From Pyxidicoccus xibeiensis (lineage in GTDB: Bacteria; Myxococcota; Myxococcia; Myxococcales; Myxococcaceae): a DNA stretch of 64,000 nucleotides. Where the stretch lies: the NCBI RefSeq assembly GCF_024198175.1, contig NZ_JAJVKV010000014.1, positions 1-64,000 of the forward strand, in the 5' to 3' direction. The notes beneath the pieces were generated by a model. The model made no database searches. It was not told the DNA's origin and saw only the letters and a list, made by a program, of their open reading frames with translations. Shown here piece after piece: positions 43,642-53,675 of the stretch; position 1 is the stretch's first letter; every line of letters starts with the position of its first letter. The translations under genes were made by a program, and so were the position numbers.

Positions 43642-46110
43642 TCAGGGCAGCGGCACCTCGACGAGCCGGAGGATGTCCGCGAGCACACCGGCCGCCGTCA
43701 CCGCCGCGCCCGCGCCATAGCCGCGAATCACCATCGGGGTGGGGCTGTAGCGCTCGGAGAGGAAGCTGAGCGCATTCTCGCCGCCCTTCACCGCCGCGAG
43801 CGGGTGCTCCAGCGGCACGGCCACCAGACCGACCGAGCACCCCTCAGGGGTGACGCTGCCCACGTAGCGCAGCACCTTGCCCTCCTGGCGGTGCGCGTCC
43901 ACGCGGCGCTGGAAGCCCGCGTCCACCTGGGGCAGGCGGGCCAGGAACGCATCCAGCGGGCCGGAGGCGTCGAAGTCCGCGGGGAGCAGCGAGTCGAGGG
44001 CCACGCCCTCCAGCTCCTCGGTGCGGCCAATCTCGCGGGCGAGGATGAGCACCTTGCGCGCCACGTCGGTGCCGTGGAGGTCGTCGCGCGGGTCCGGCTC
44101 CGTGAAGCGCCGCTCCATGGCGGTGCCCACGGCCTGGGACAGCGGCACGCCCTGCTCCGTCAGGCCGAGGATGAAGGACAGCGAGCCGGAGAGGATGCCC
44201 TCCACGCGCAGCACCCGGTCGCCGGTGCGCAGCATGTTCTTCAGGGTGTCGATGACGGGCAGGGCCGCGCCGACGTTCGTCTCGTAGAGGAAGCGGCGCT
44301 GGTGCCGCGACGCCGTGTCACGCAGCTTGCGCCAGTGGCTCCACCGGCCGGAGTTGGCCTTCTTGTTGGCCGTCACCACGTGCAGGCCGGCCTCCATCAG
44401 CGACGGGTAGGCGAGCGCCACGTCCTCGCTGCTGGTGCAGTCCACGAAGATGGGCCGTCCGGGCCGCTTCGCCCGGGCCCAGTCGCGGAAGGTGTCCAGC
44501 GCGGGGGTGGTCTCTCCCGCGGCCAGCCGCTCCTGCCAGCCGTCCAGGGGAAGCCCCTCGCCGGAGGCCACGCAGCGCTTGCTGTTGGAGATGGCGCACA
44601 CGCGCAGGTCCACGCCGTGGGCGCGCAGCTTGGGGGCCTGCTGCTGGACCTGCCGCAGCAGCTCCGCGCCCACGCTGCCCACGCCCGCCACCAGGAGCTC
44701 GACGACCTCCGTCGTGCCGAAGCAGCGGCCGTGCACGTGGGCCAGGGCGCGCGGGCCGTCCGCCTCGGAGATGACCGCGGAGATGCTGCGCTCGCTGGAG
44801 CCCTGGGCGATGGCGGCGATGCTGCAGCCCACGTCCGCCAGGGCGGCGAAGAACGTCCCCGCCACGCCGACGCGGTGGCGCATCCCATCACCGACGATGC
44901 TGAGCACCGCGAGCCCGCCCTGGCGCTCAATCGCGTCCACCTTGCCGGCCTCGCGCTCCACCTCGAAGGCGGCCTCGAGGGCCCGCACGGCGCGCTCGGC
45001 CTCGGCCTGCTGCACGCAGAAGCTGATGGAGCACTCGCTGGAGCCCTGGGTGATGAGCACCACGGAGATGCCCGCGTGGGCCATGGCCTCGAAGACGCGG
45101 GCGGCGGTGCCCGGCACGCCCTTGAGGCCCGCGCCGGCGATGTTGACGAGGGCCACGTCGCGCAGGAAGGACAGGCCCCGCACCGGGTGCTGGGGCGGCG
45201 CGGCGGCGGCCGTCACGCGGGTGCCCGGGTGCTCGGGGCGGAAGCTGTTGCGCACGGAGACGGTGATGCCGCGCTCGCGGGCGGGGGCGATGGTCTTCGG
45301 GTGCAGCACCTTGGCGCCGAAGTAGGCCAGCTCCATCGCCTCCTCGAAGCTCACCTCCGGCAGCGGGAAGGCCTCCGGGACGAGGCGGGGGTCCGCGCTG
45401 AAGATGCCGTCCACGTCGGTCCAGATTTCCAGCAGCTGCGCGTCCAGCGCCGCCGCCGCCAGCGCGGCCGAGTAGTCCGAGCCGCCGCGGCCGAGCGACA
45501 GCGTCTTGCCCCGGCCGTCCCCGCCGAAGAAGCCCGGCATCAGCAGCAGCTCCGGGCCCCCCGCGCGCAGCGTGGCGAAGCGCGCGCGGGTCTCCTCCAT
45601 GAGCGGCGTGGCCTGGAGCGGGTCGCCCGCGCAGATGATGACGTCGCGCGGGTCCACCGGGTGCGGGGCCAGCCCCCGGGCGTCCAGCAGCGCCGCGAGG
45701 ATGAGGCAGGAGGCGCGCTCGCCGAGCGCGGAGAGGTGCGCGAGCACGGACGGTGAGCACTCGCGCAGCAGGCCGACGCCCTGGAGGAGGCCGCGCAGCT
45801 CGGAGTCCAGGGCGGCGAGCCCCGCCTCGAGCGCGCGCTGGCGGGAGGCGCCCAGCTCGCCGGCCAGCTCCCGGACGATGGTGGCGTGGGCGCTCTCGAA
45901 GCGGGTGCGGAGCTCGTGCACCCGGGCGCTCTCCGGCCCCTCGTCCTGCGCCAGGCGCCCCGCGTCCACCAGGAGGTTGGTGATGCCGGACACGGCCGAG
46001 GCGACCACCATCACCCGCGTCTCCTGGCGCGCCGCCGCCGTCAGGTCCACCACACGGCGCAGCTGCTCGGCGCCGCCCACGCTGGTGCCACCGAATTTCA
46101 TCACGCGCAT
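43642..46110 (-). CDS. thrA: Bifunctional aspartate kinase / homoserine dehydrogenase
   Basis: Fused enzyme of 822 aa. The aspartokinase half starts VMKFGGTSVGG and contains GRGGSDYSAAL and a SFEEAMELAYFGAKVLHP segment; two ACT domains follow at about 310-460; the homoserine dehydrogenase half begins VAGVGSVGAELLRQ (near 470) and has NIGAALPV-like NVGAALPVIDT and DPRDDLHGTDVARK. It catalyses the first and third steps from aspartate to threonine and is normally inhibited by threonine through the ACT domains. GAGGTGG lies before the ATG. The leader upstream encodes a Thr-rich peptide and an attenuator. No thrB or thrC is adjacent. Confidence 0.95.
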   Translation of the reverse strand: MRVMKFGGTSVGGAEQLRRVVDLTAAARQETRVMVVASAVSGITNLLVDAGRLAQDEGPESARVHELRTRFESAHATIVRELAGELGASRQRALEAGLAALDSELRGLLQGVGLLRECSPSVLAHLSALGERASCLILAALLDARGLAPHPVDPRDVIICAGDPLQATPLMEETRARFATLRAGGPELLLMPGFFGGDGRGKTLSLGRGGSDYSAALAAAALDAQLLEIWTDVDGIFSADPRLVPEAFPLPEVSFEEAMELAYFGAKVLHPKTIAPARERGITVSVRNSFRPEHPGTRVTAAAAPPQHPVRGLSFLRDVALVNIAGAGLKGVPGTAARVFEAMAHAGISVVLITQGSSECSISFCVQQAEAERAVRALEAAFEVEREAGKVDAIERQGGLAVLSIVGDGMRHRVGVAGTFFAALADVGCSIAAIAQGSSERSISAVISEADGPRALAHVHGRCFGTTEVVELLVAGVGSVGAELLRQVQQQAPKLRAHGVDLRVCAISNSKRCVASGEGLPLDGWQERLAAGETTPALDTFRDWARAKRPGRPIFVDCTSSEDVALAYPSLMEAGLHVVTANKKANSGRWSHWRKLRDTASRHQRRFLYETNVGAALPVIDTLKNMLRTGDRVLRVEGILSGSLSFILGLTEQGVPLSQAVGTAMERRFTEPDPRDDLHGTDVARKVLILAREIGRTEELEGVALDSLLPADFDASGPLDAFLARLPQVDAGFQRRVDAHRQEGKVLRYVGSVTPEGCSVGLVAVPLEHPLAAVKGGENALSFLSERYSPTPMVIRGYGAGAAVTAAGVLADILRLVEVPLP

Positions 46111-46184
46111 GACGCCACCTCGCGCAGGGACGGCGGGGAGGAGGGGCGGTGCTGCCGGCGGGTCGTCTGGGAGGTGGGCTGCAT
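46101..46184 (-). CDS. Small upstream ORF overlapping the thrA start
   Basis: ATG at 46184 has AGGAG at ideal spacing and opens a 27-codon frame (begins MQPTSQTTRR, ends EVASCA) whose stop lies 10 bp inside thrA in another frame. It sits after the attenuator hairpin, so its translation could bring ribosomes to the thrA start (translational coupling). The peptide has no known family. Confidence 0.4.
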   Translation of the reverse strand: MQPTSQTTRRQHRPSSPPSLREVASCA

Positions 46185-46206
46185 GCGGGGCTCCTGGGAA
46201 GACGGC

Positions 46207-46243
46207 AAAAACGAAAAGGCCCCGCGCCGGAGAGCGCGGGGCC
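46207..46243 (-). terminator. Attenuator terminator of the thr leader
   Basis: On the minus strand GGCCCCGCGC and GCGCGGGGCC form a perfect 10-bp stem with loop TCTCCG, followed by TTTTCGTTTTT. It lies 27 bp after the leader-peptide stop and 97 bp before thrA. The 5' arm contains CCCGCGCTC, which can pair with the antiterminator segment at 46279-46287. Confidence 0.88.
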
Positions 46244-46270
46244 GAGCTGGGGAACCTGGAGGTTTCCGAG

Positions 46271-46402
46271 CTAGACCGCCCGCGCTCCGCGGGGAGTCGT
46301 GGTCGTGGAGGTAGTCGTGGTGGTGGTGGCGGTCGCCGGGCACACGGAGGCGGAGGCCGTCAGGCCCTCGCGCTGCGTGGTGCTCACGTTCGAATCGCTC
46401 AC
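46271..46402 (-). CDS. thrL: Threonine-operon leader peptide
   Basis: Starting at GTG 46402 this frame encodes 43 residues and ends in TAG. Residues 24-36 read TATTTTTTSTTTT: 11 threonines in 13, using ACC, ACG and ACT codons. The stop is followed by a terminator. Ribosome stalling at Thr codons when charged Thr-tRNA is scarce would expose the last codons (GAGCGCGGG, 46279-46287), which pair perfectly over 9 bp with the terminator 5' arm and let transcription continue into thrA. Ile codons, found in the E. coli thr leader, are absent. GTG at 46387 is an alternative start; neither has a strong ribosome-binding site. Confidence 0.85.
   Translation of the reverse strand: MSDSNVSTTQREGLTASASVCPATATTTTTTSTTTTPRGARAV
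46279..46287 (-). promoter_or_regulatory. Antiterminator segment of the thr attenuator
   Basis: GAGCGCGGG near the end of the leader-peptide coding sequence is exactly complementary to CCCGCGCTC in the 5' arm of the attenuator hairpin (plus-strand 46232-46240). The two pairings exclude each other. Confidence 0.75.
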
Positions 46403-46487
46403 GGAGTGAAATGCTGGCTGAACTCGCGGACGCGAGTCAAGCGAGCGGGCCCGCGCGGCCAGGCGCGGGCCCCTTTGCCAGGGAGGC

Positions 46488-47513
46488 TCAGCCGACGAGC
46501 TTCACGACCAGCTGGGTGAGCCCGTAGACGACCACGGCCGTCAGGGCGGAGGCGGGGATGGTGAACACCCACGCCCAGATGATGCGGCCCGCGACGCCCC
46601 ACTTCACGGCGCGCCAGCCCTTGGTGGAGCCCACCCCGACGATGGCGCCGGTGATGGTGTGGGTGGTCGACACCGGGATGCCCAGCTGCGCCAGCGCGAT
46701 GATGGTGACGCCGCCGCCCGTCTCCGCGGCGAAGCCGCCGATGGGCGCCAGCTTGGTGAGGCTGTGCCCCATGGTGCGCACGATGCGCCACCCGCCGAAG
46801 AACGTCCCCAGGGAGATGGCCGCGTGGCAGGAGATGATCATCCACCAGTCGATGTGGAACGGGCGGTCCTTCCAGATGGTGCCGAAGAGCACCACCGCGA
46901 TGATGCCCATCACCTTCTGCGCGTCGTTGGTGCCGTGGCTGTAGGAGAAGATGGCGGACGACACCAGCTGCAGCCGGCGGAACCACGCGTCCACGCGCAG
47001 GGGCGTCTGCTTGTGCACGATCCACGTGCTCGCCACCATCAGCGAGATTCCGAGCGTCATGCCGATGAGCGGTGACAGCACGATGAACGCGGCAATCTTG
47101 GCGATGCCCGAGCCCACCAGCCCCGCGAAGCCGAGCACCGGCAGCGTGGCGCCAATCATGCCGCCCGCCAGCGCGTGGGACGAGGACGAGGGCAGCCCCC
47201 ACCACCACGTCAGCAGATTCCAGACGATGGCGCCCATCAGCGCGGAGAAGATGACCGCGAGCACCGCGGCCTCGCCCCGGTCGCGGAGCATGTCGAAGTT
47301 GATGATGCCCTTGCCCATGGTGTTGGCCACATGGACACCCCCGCCGAAGGCCGCGACGAAGTTGAAGAAGGCGGCCCAGGCCACGGCGAGGTTGGGGGAG
47401 AGCACGCGCGTGGACACCACGGTGGCGATGGAGTTCGCCGCGTCGTGGAATCCATTGATGAAGTCGAAGATGAGCGCGACTCCGACGATGATGATGACGG
47501 CGGTCAGTAGCAT
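46488..47513 (-). CDS. PiT-family inorganic phosphate transporter
   Basis: Membrane protein of 341 aa with about ten helices and the PiT signatures GFHDAANSIATVVSTRVLSP near the N terminus and SHGTNDAQKVMGIIAVVL in the middle. It moves phosphate with H+ or as a metal-phosphate complex. ATG at 47513 is one base after the stop of the DUF47 gene. Pairing with a DUF47 protein is the normal arrangement for PiT carriers. Confidence 0.94.
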   Translation of the reverse strand: MLLTAVIIIVGVALIFDFINGFHDAANSIATVVSTRVLSPNLAVAWAAFFNFVAAFGGGVHVANTMGKGIINFDMLRDRGEAAVLAVIFSALMGAIVWNLLTWWWGLPSSSSHALAGGMIGATLPVLGFAGLVGSGIAKIAAFIVLSPLIGMTLGISLMVASTWIVHKQTPLRVDAWFRRLQLVSSAIFSYSHGTNDAQKVMGIIAVVLFGTIWKDRPFHIDWWMIISCHAAISLGTFFGGWRIVRTMGHSLTKLAPIGGFAAETGGGVTIIALAQLGIPVSTTHTITGAIVGVGSTKGWRAVKWGVAGRIIWAWVFTIPASALTAVVVYGLTQLVVKLVG

Positions 47514-47514
47514 C

Positions 47515-48141
47515 TCAGGAGTGCTCCAGCACCACACCCTCGATGACGTTGGCCACGGACTGGCACTTGTCGGTGGCGGTCTCGATGAGGTCGTAGATCT
47601 CCTTCCACTTGATGACCATCAGCGTGTCCACGCCGCTCTTGAAGAGCCGGCCCACGCCCGAGCGCAGCGCCTCGTCCGCCTGGGACTCCAGCCGCTTGAT
47701 TTCCTGGCAGCCGGCGAGAATCTGCTCCGGCTTCTTGATGAGCCGCAGCGCGCCCACCACCTCCTGGACCTTCTCGGTGGACAGCACCAGCAGGCGCGCC
47801 AGCTCCGTGGCGTCCGGCAGGCTGCTGGGGATTTCGTAGTAGTGCAGCCGGGCGGCGGCCGCGTTGGTCAGGTCCAGCACGTCGTCGATGCGCGACAGCA
47901 GGGAGTGAATCTGCCCGCGGTCGAACGGGGTGATGAACTGCTGGTGCAGGCGGTTGAAGGCCGTGTGGGTGACCTCGTCACCCCGGTGCTCCACGTCCTT
48001 GAGCGCCTTCACCCGCTCGGGTACGTCGCGGTAGTCGCTCAGGAGCGCGTGCAGCATCTTCGCGCCCTGCACGGTGACGGCACATTGCGCGTCGAAGTCG
48101 TCGAAGAACTCGTCGGACTTCGGCATCAGCTTCTCGAGCAT
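47515..48141 (-). CDS. DUF47/PhoU-like PiT accessory protein
   Basis: All-helical protein of 208 aa (FFDDFDAQCAVTVQGAKMLH, VKALKDVEHRGDEVTHTAFN, TPFDRGQIHSLLSRIDDVLD) of the DUF47 family, related to PhoU. It binds metals through Glu/Asp-rich helices and modulates the PiT transporter encoded one base downstream. Full length, first gene of the pair. Confidence 0.92.
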   Translation of the reverse strand: MLEKLMPKSDEFFDDFDAQCAVTVQGAKMLHALLSDYRDVPERVKALKDVEHRGDEVTHTAFNRLHQQFITPFDRGQIHSLLSRIDDVLDLTNAAAARLHYYEIPSSLPDATELARLLVLSTEKVQEVVGALRLIKKPEQILAGCQEIKRLESQADEALRSGVGRLFKSGVDTLMVIKWKEIYDLIETATDKCQSVANVIEGVVLEHS

Positions 48142-48326
48142 CCGTCCCTCCAGTCACCTGGATGTCCAGGCGAGGCTTTTCCAGGAGCCGTTACCTGCGC
48201 GTGACGCTCCCGTGGCGCGCCCGTGACTACCCTACCTGGAGAGAATCTCCAGCCTTCCTTTCACTTCACTGGGCGTCCCAGACGCCGGGCAGGGGGGCGG
48301 GAGGGCGACCGGAGGGGCGAGCCCGG

Positions 48327-48740
48327 TCACCGGTAGCGGCGCTCCTCCTCTGCGATGGGGAGGTCGTTGGCGCTCATGTCCCGGCGGCGCATGAGGCCTT
48401 CGGGGTCGAACTCCCAGTGCTCGTTGCCATGGGTGCGGAACCACTGGCCGGCGGCGTCGTGCCACTCGTACTCGAAGCGGACGGAGATGCGGTTGTCGGT
48501 GAAGCACCACAGCTCCTTCATCAGCCGGTAGTCGAGCTCCTTCGCCCACTTGCGCTGGAGGAAGCGCCGGATGGCGTCGCGTCCCCGGAAGAACTCGTCC
48601 CGGTTGCGCCACTCGGAGTCCACCGTGTACGCGAGCGCCACGCGCTCCGGGTCCCGGCTGTTCCAGGCGTCCTCGGCGGCCTGGACCTTGGCCCGGGCGG
48701 TGTCGTGGGTGAAGGGGGGACGCAGGGGGGAGGCGGCCAT
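48327..48740 (-). CDS. NTF2-like protein (DUF1348)
   Basis: Protein of 137 aa with a cone-shaped NTF2-like fold: AEDAWNSRDPERVALAYT, RGRDAIRRFLQRKWAKELDY and YEWHDAAGQWFRTHGNEHWE match the DUF1348 family. Function in the family is not established; it may bind a small ligand. ATG at 48740 has AGGAG upstream. A -24/-12 element and paired palindromes lie upstream, so it is a likely target of the sigma-54 activator divergent from it. Confidence 0.87.
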   Translation of the reverse strand: MAASPLRPPFTHDTARAKVQAAEDAWNSRDPERVALAYTVDSEWRNRDEFFRGRDAIRRFLQRKWAKELDYRLMKELWCFTDNRISVRFEYEWHDAAGQWFRTHGNEHWEFDPEGLMRRRDMSANDLPIAEEERRYR

Positions 48741-48778
48741 GTCGTGCTCCTGTTTCAAGGGGTGAGGCCCCGGGAGAT

Positions 48779-48794
48779 TGCAGCTGACATGCCC
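48779..48794 (-). promoter_or_regulatory. Candidate sigma-54 promoter of the DUF1348 gene
   Basis: The minus strand reads GGGCATGTCAGCTGCA, with GG and GC exactly 10 bp apart and 13 of 16 positions matching the consensus. The predicted start is near 48768, 28 nt before the ATG at 48740, leaving room for the AGGAG site. Paired palindromes lie about 96 bp upstream. Confidence 0.6.
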
Positions 48795-48847
48795 ATGCAG
48801 TTGCAGCCAGGTGCCTGGAATCACTAGTGTTTTCTCCCTCCGCGCGT

Positions 48848-48880
48848 CACGAGGTCTCGTGGCCCCACGAGAAATCGTGG
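48848..48880. promoter_or_regulatory. Two CACGA-N4-TCGTG palindromes (enhancer-like)
   Basis: CACGAGGTCTCGTG at 48848-48861 and CACGAGAAATCGTG at 48866-48879 share the form CACGA-N4-TCGTG, centres 18 bp apart. They lie 35-66 bp before the activator ATG at 48914 and about 100 bp upstream of the divergent -24/-12 promoter, so they can serve both enhancement and autoregulation. The same pair occurs at 50551-50581. Confidence 0.8.
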
Positions 48881-48913
48881 AGCCCGGGCGCGCTCCCGGT
48901 TAGGGGGACAGCC

Positions 48914-50512
<1,599 letters not shown>

Positions 50513-50550
50513 CGGCGCCGGAGGCACACCGGAATCCCGCGCCAGTCCGC

Positions 50551-50581
50551 CACGAGAAGTCGTGATTCACGAGTCCTCGTG
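50551..50581. promoter_or_regulatory. Second pair of CACGA-N4-TCGTG palindromes
   Basis: CACGAGAAGTCGTG at 50551-50564 and CACGAGTCCTCGTG at 50568-50581 repeat the motif seen at 48848-48880, centres 17 bp apart. They lie about 110 bp upstream of the predicted sigma-54 start for the next gene. Confidence 0.85.
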
Positions 50582-50648
50582 GTGGCGTGGGAGGGCAGGC
50601 AGCGCCGGAAGTGGCTGAACTCCCTGGGGCTGGGGCGCGCGCCGGGGT

Positions 50649-50664
50649 TGGCCGGCGGGCTGCA
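50649..50664 (+). promoter_or_regulatory. Candidate sigma-54 promoter of the VOC/PPOX unit
   Basis: TGGCCGGCGGGCTGCA has GG and GC exactly 10 bp apart, TGGC at -24 and TGCA at -12. The predicted start is near 50675, 35 nt before the ATG at 50710. Confidence 0.65.
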
Positions 50665-50709
50665 ATGGAGGGTCGGGCAATCTCGCGGTCATCCAGGAGA
50701 CGCACTTCC

Positions 50710-51177
50710 ATGAGCAGCGCGGCAACCCACGGCCCCGGCTTCCAGACGGGCCATGTCGGCATCACCGTCACCCACCTCGAGCGCTCCACGCGCTTCTATC
50801 GCGACGTCTTCGGCTTCGAGGTGACGGCCGAGTCGAAGGAGCAGGGGCGGGAGTACGCCTTCCTCAGCGCGGGCAAGCGACTGGTGCTCACCCTGTGGCA
50901 GCAGGGCACCGGGCGCTTCGACCGCAGCCGGGCGGGCCTGCACCACCTGTCCTTCCAGGTGGAGGGCATGTTCGAGGTGAAGGAGGTGGAGAAGAAGCTC
51001 AAGGCGCTCGGGGTGCCCTTCCTGCATGACGGCGTGGTGCCGCATGGCGAGGGCATGCGCTCGGGCGGTATCTTCTTCGAGGACCCGGACGGGACGCGGC
51101 TGGAGATCTACGCTCCCACCGGCGCGGAGGGGCACGCCGCGCCGACGCCGGGCGCTCCCTCCTGCGGCTTCTTCTAG
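50710..51177 (+). CDS. VOC-family (glyoxalase-like) protein
   Basis: Protein of 155 aa with two beta-alpha-beta-beta-beta units: HVGITVTHLERSTRFYRDVFGF and, in the second half, LHHLSFQVEG with GGIFFEDPDGTRLEIYAP. Metal-ligand candidates are His15 and Glu residues in RLEIY and in the first unit. Members include glyoxalase I, dioxygenases and thiol-transfer resistance enzymes; the reaction here is not determinable. It is first in a two-gene unit behind a sigma-54 promoter. Confidence 0.88.
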   Translation: MSSAATHGPGFQTGHVGITVTHLERSTRFYRDVFGFEVTAESKEQGREYAFLSAGKRLVLTLWQQGTGRFDRSRAGLHHLSFQVEGMFEVKEVEKKLKALGVPFLHDGVVPHGEGMRSGGIFFEDPDGTRLEIYAPTGAEGHAAPTPGAPSCGFF

Positions 51178-51189
51178 GCCCGAGGCACC

Positions 51190-52116
51190 GTGAGGACCAC
51201 CATGGAGAATCCCTTTCATCGAGGCGAGCTGGCCGTGCAGGCCCATGAGGGCACCGTGCGAGAGGCGGAGCGCGTGGGCCGCTCCATCGGCTCGGTGTTC
51301 CCGCCCGCGGCGCGGGACTTCCTTCGCGCGCAGCGGATGGTGGTGGTGGCCTCGCGAGTGCCGGACACGGGGCAGGTCTGGGCCTCGCTGCTCACGGGCG
51401 AGCCCGGCTTTGCCTCGGTGCGCGACGAGCACACGCTCGTCGTGCTCGCGGAGCCGGTGGAGGGAGACCCGCTCCAGGCCGTCCTGCGGGAGGAGGCCGA
51501 CGTCGGGCTGCTCGGCATCGAGCTGGCCACCCGGCGGCGGATGAAGGCCCGAGGCCGCGCGGAGCCAGGGCCCGACGGAGGCTTCCTCCTGTGGCCGCGC
51601 AGCGTGTACTCGCTCTGCCCCAAGTACATCCAGGCGAGGGCGGTGGAGCCGCCGCCGGAGCCACGGCCCACGCCGCGCGCCGAGGCGGTGTACTCCGGCA
51701 CGGCGCTCACCGAGACGCAGCAGCAGTGGCTCGCGCGGGCGGACACCTTCTTCATCGCCACGCACACGCAGGAAGGGGGCGCGGACGCCTCGCACCGGGG
51801 TGGCAACCCGGGCTTCGTGCGCGTGCGGGACGCGCACGCGTTGGAGTTCCCGGACTACGCGGGCAACAACATGTTCAACACGCTGGGCAACCTCGCGCTG
51901 GACGCTCGCGCGGGGCTGCTGTTCATCGACTTCGAGGCTGGAGGCACGCTCCAGCTCACCGGGACGGCGCGGGCCACCTGGGAGCCGGAGCGCCTGGCGC
52001 GGCATGCCGGGGCGAAGCGGGTGGTGGACTTCCAGGTGGAGGAAGTCCATGAGCTGCGCGGCGTCACCTCGCTGCGCTGGCGCTTCCTCGACTACTCACG
52101 CTTCAACCCCCGCTGA
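51190..52116 (+). CDS. PPOX-type FMN-binding flavoprotein
   Basis: Protein of 308 aa with a repeated split-barrel fold of the pyridoxamine-phosphate-oxidase class: VVVASRVPDTGQVWASLLTG in the first half and FFIATHTQEGGADASHRGGNPG plus NMFNTLGNLALDARAGLLFID in the second. The latter matches proteins annotated as pyridoxamine 5'-phosphate oxidase-related FMN-binding. It follows the VOC gene by 12 bp, so they are co-transcribed. GTG at 51190 or ATG at 51202 may be the start. The 3' end overlaps the convergent oxidoreductase gene by 25 bp. Confidence 0.85.
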   Translation: MRTTMENPFHRGELAVQAHEGTVREAERVGRSIGSVFPPAARDFLRAQRMVVVASRVPDTGQVWASLLTGEPGFASVRDEHTLVVLAEPVEGDPLQAVLREEADVGLLGIELATRRRMKARGRAEPGPDGGFLLWPRSVYSLCPKYIQARAVEPPPEPRPTPRAEAVYSGTALTETQQQWLARADTFFIATHTQEGGADASHRGGNPGFVRVRDAHALEFPDYAGNNMFNTLGNLALDARAGLLFIDFEAGGTLQLTGTARATWEPERLARHAGAKRVVDFQVEEVHELRGVTSLRWRFLDYSRFNPR

Positions 52117-53147
52117 TGAACCGCGCGCGGTTCAGGCCAGCCCTCGATGACGATCTTCCCGAAGTGGGCGCCCGCCTGCATGTGGCGCAGGGCCTCGCGC
52201 GCCTCCTTGAACGGGTAGACACGGTCGATGACGGGCTTCAGCTGGTGCTGGCTGAGGACCCGGTTCATGTCCTCGAACATGGCGCGGCTGCCGACGTAGG
52301 TGCCCTGGACGTTGAGCTTCTTCGGCTCGATGAGGGCGGCGTCTGGCTTCGCGAAGCCGCCGCTGAGCATGCCGATGAGGGAGATGTGTCCGCCGGGCCG
52401 CGTGGCGCGGATGGACTTCGGAAGCGTCTCCGAGCCACCCACCTCCAGGACGTGGTCCACGCCCTGGCCTCCCGTCAGCTCCAGGACCTTCTCCTCCCAG
52501 TCCGGGTGCTTCTTGTAGTTGACGGTGCCGTCGGCCCCGAGCCCCTTCGCGCGCTCCAGCTTCTCGTCCGAGCTGGAGGTGATGATGACGCGGGCCCCCA
52601 GCGCGCGGGCGAGCTGGAGGGCGAAGATGGAAACACCCCCGGTGCCCAGCGCCAGCACCGTCTGGCCCGGCTGGAGGTGGCCCTCGGGCACCAGCGAGTT
52701 CCACACGGTGACGGCCGCGCACGGCAGGGTGGCGCCGTCCTCGAAGGTGAAGTGCTCGGGCAGGTGCACCAGCCCCTCGGCGTCCACGGTGACGTACTCG
52801 GCCAGCACGCCATCGACGCTGCCTCCCAGGGCGTTGGCAGTCTTCTCCTTGGCCGGCGGGCCGTCCGTCCAGGTCTGGAAGAACGTCGGGGCCACGCGGT
52901 CACCGGGCTTCACCCGGGTGACGCCCGCGCCCACCGCGACCACTTCGCCGGCGCCGTCGGACGTGGGGATGAGGTTCGCGGGGCGGGTGCCCGGATACTT
53001 CCCCTGCACGATGAACAGGTCCCGGTAGTTCAGCGAGACGGCCCGGATTCGCACCAGGGCCTGGCCCGGTCCGGGCTTGGGCTCCGGACGTTCCACCTGC
53101 ACCCAGCCGTCGATGTCGCCTGCCTTCTGGAGTTCGTATGCGCGCAT
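52092..53147 (-). CDS. Medium-chain dehydrogenase/reductase
   Basis: Protein of 351 aa of the zinc-type alcohol dehydrogenase superfamily. N-terminal GroES-like domain with LNYRDLFIVQGKYPG and PTSDGAGEVVAVGAGV, NAD(P)-binding motif LALGTGGVSIFALQLA (near 173). The catalytic zinc ligands of true alcohol dehydrogenases are not evident, which fits quinone-oxidoreductase-like members. ATG at 53147 is used since MRAYEL begins the fold. Confidence 0.9.
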   Translation of the reverse strand: MRAYELQKAGDIDGWVQVERPEPKPGPGQALVRIRAVSLNYRDLFIVQGKYPGTRPANLIPTSDGAGEVVAVGAGVTRVKPGDRVAPTFFQTWTDGPPAKEKTANALGGSVDGVLAEYVTVDAEGLVHLPEHFTFEDGATLPCAAVTVWNSLVPEGHLQPGQTVLALGTGGVSIFALQLARALGARVIITSSSDEKLERAKGLGADGTVNYKKHPDWEEKVLELTGGQGVDHVLEVGGSETLPKSIRATRPGGHISLIGMLSGGFAKPDAALIEPKKLNVQGTYVGSRAMFEDMNRVLSQHQLKPVIDRVYPFKEAREALRHMQAGAHFGKIVIEGWPEPRAVHQRGLKRE

Positions 53148-53226
53148 GCGCGCATCACTAGCGGGAGCAGTCCCGGGCCGCCACGCCAACCGTGTGGCGC
53201 GCGGCCCGGTGTCCGGTGCCGGAAGC

Positions 53227-53553
53227 TCACAGGTGCTGGCGCAGCTCCTCCTCCAGCTTCTTCCGGGGCATCGCGCCGACCAGCTGCTTGACCACTCGGC
53301 CCTCCTTGAAGATGAGGAACGTGGGCATCGCGCGGATGCCGTACTGCTGGGCCGTCGCCTGGTTCACGTCGACGTCGACCTTCGCGACCTTCATCCGCCC
53401 CCGGTACTCGGTGGCCAGCGCGTCGACGACGGGCGAGATGGCCCGGCACGGCGCGCACCACGCCGCCGTGAAGTCCACGAGGACGGGCTCCTTCGACTCG
53501 AGCACCTCGCGTCCGAATTCCGCATCCCCCACCGTGATGACGTCCCCTGCCAT
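53227..53553 (-). CDS. trxA: Thioredoxin
   Basis: Protein of 108 aa with the thioredoxin fold: VLVDFTAAWCAPCRAISPVV holds the active site as WCAPC rather than WCGPC, and the cis-Pro is in AMPTFLIFKEG. The Ala in the active site is less common and can change the redox potential. It reduces protein disulfides in the cytoplasm. Full length. Confidence 0.94.
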   Translation of the reverse strand: MAGDVITVGDAEFGREVLESKEPVLVDFTAAWCAPCRAISPVVDALATEYRGRMKVAKVDVDVNQATAQQYGIRAMPTFLIFKEGRVVKQLVGAMPRKKLEEELRQHL

Positions 53554-53675
53554 GACTCGTCCTCCTCGAGAGGCCCCGGCCAGGACGGCCGCGGCTTGGT
53601 ACGGGGAGAGGTGTAATGACGGCGGGTGTTCCGGACGAGAGCCCCTGGTGCAACGCATTGTTCCGCGAAGCGCCC

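Noticed and set aside
48795..48812. Alternative -24/-12 element (AGGCACCTGGCTGCA, minus strand) before the DUF1348 gene
   Set aside because: Spacing between GG and GC is 9 bp rather than 10; the element at 48779-48794 fits better.
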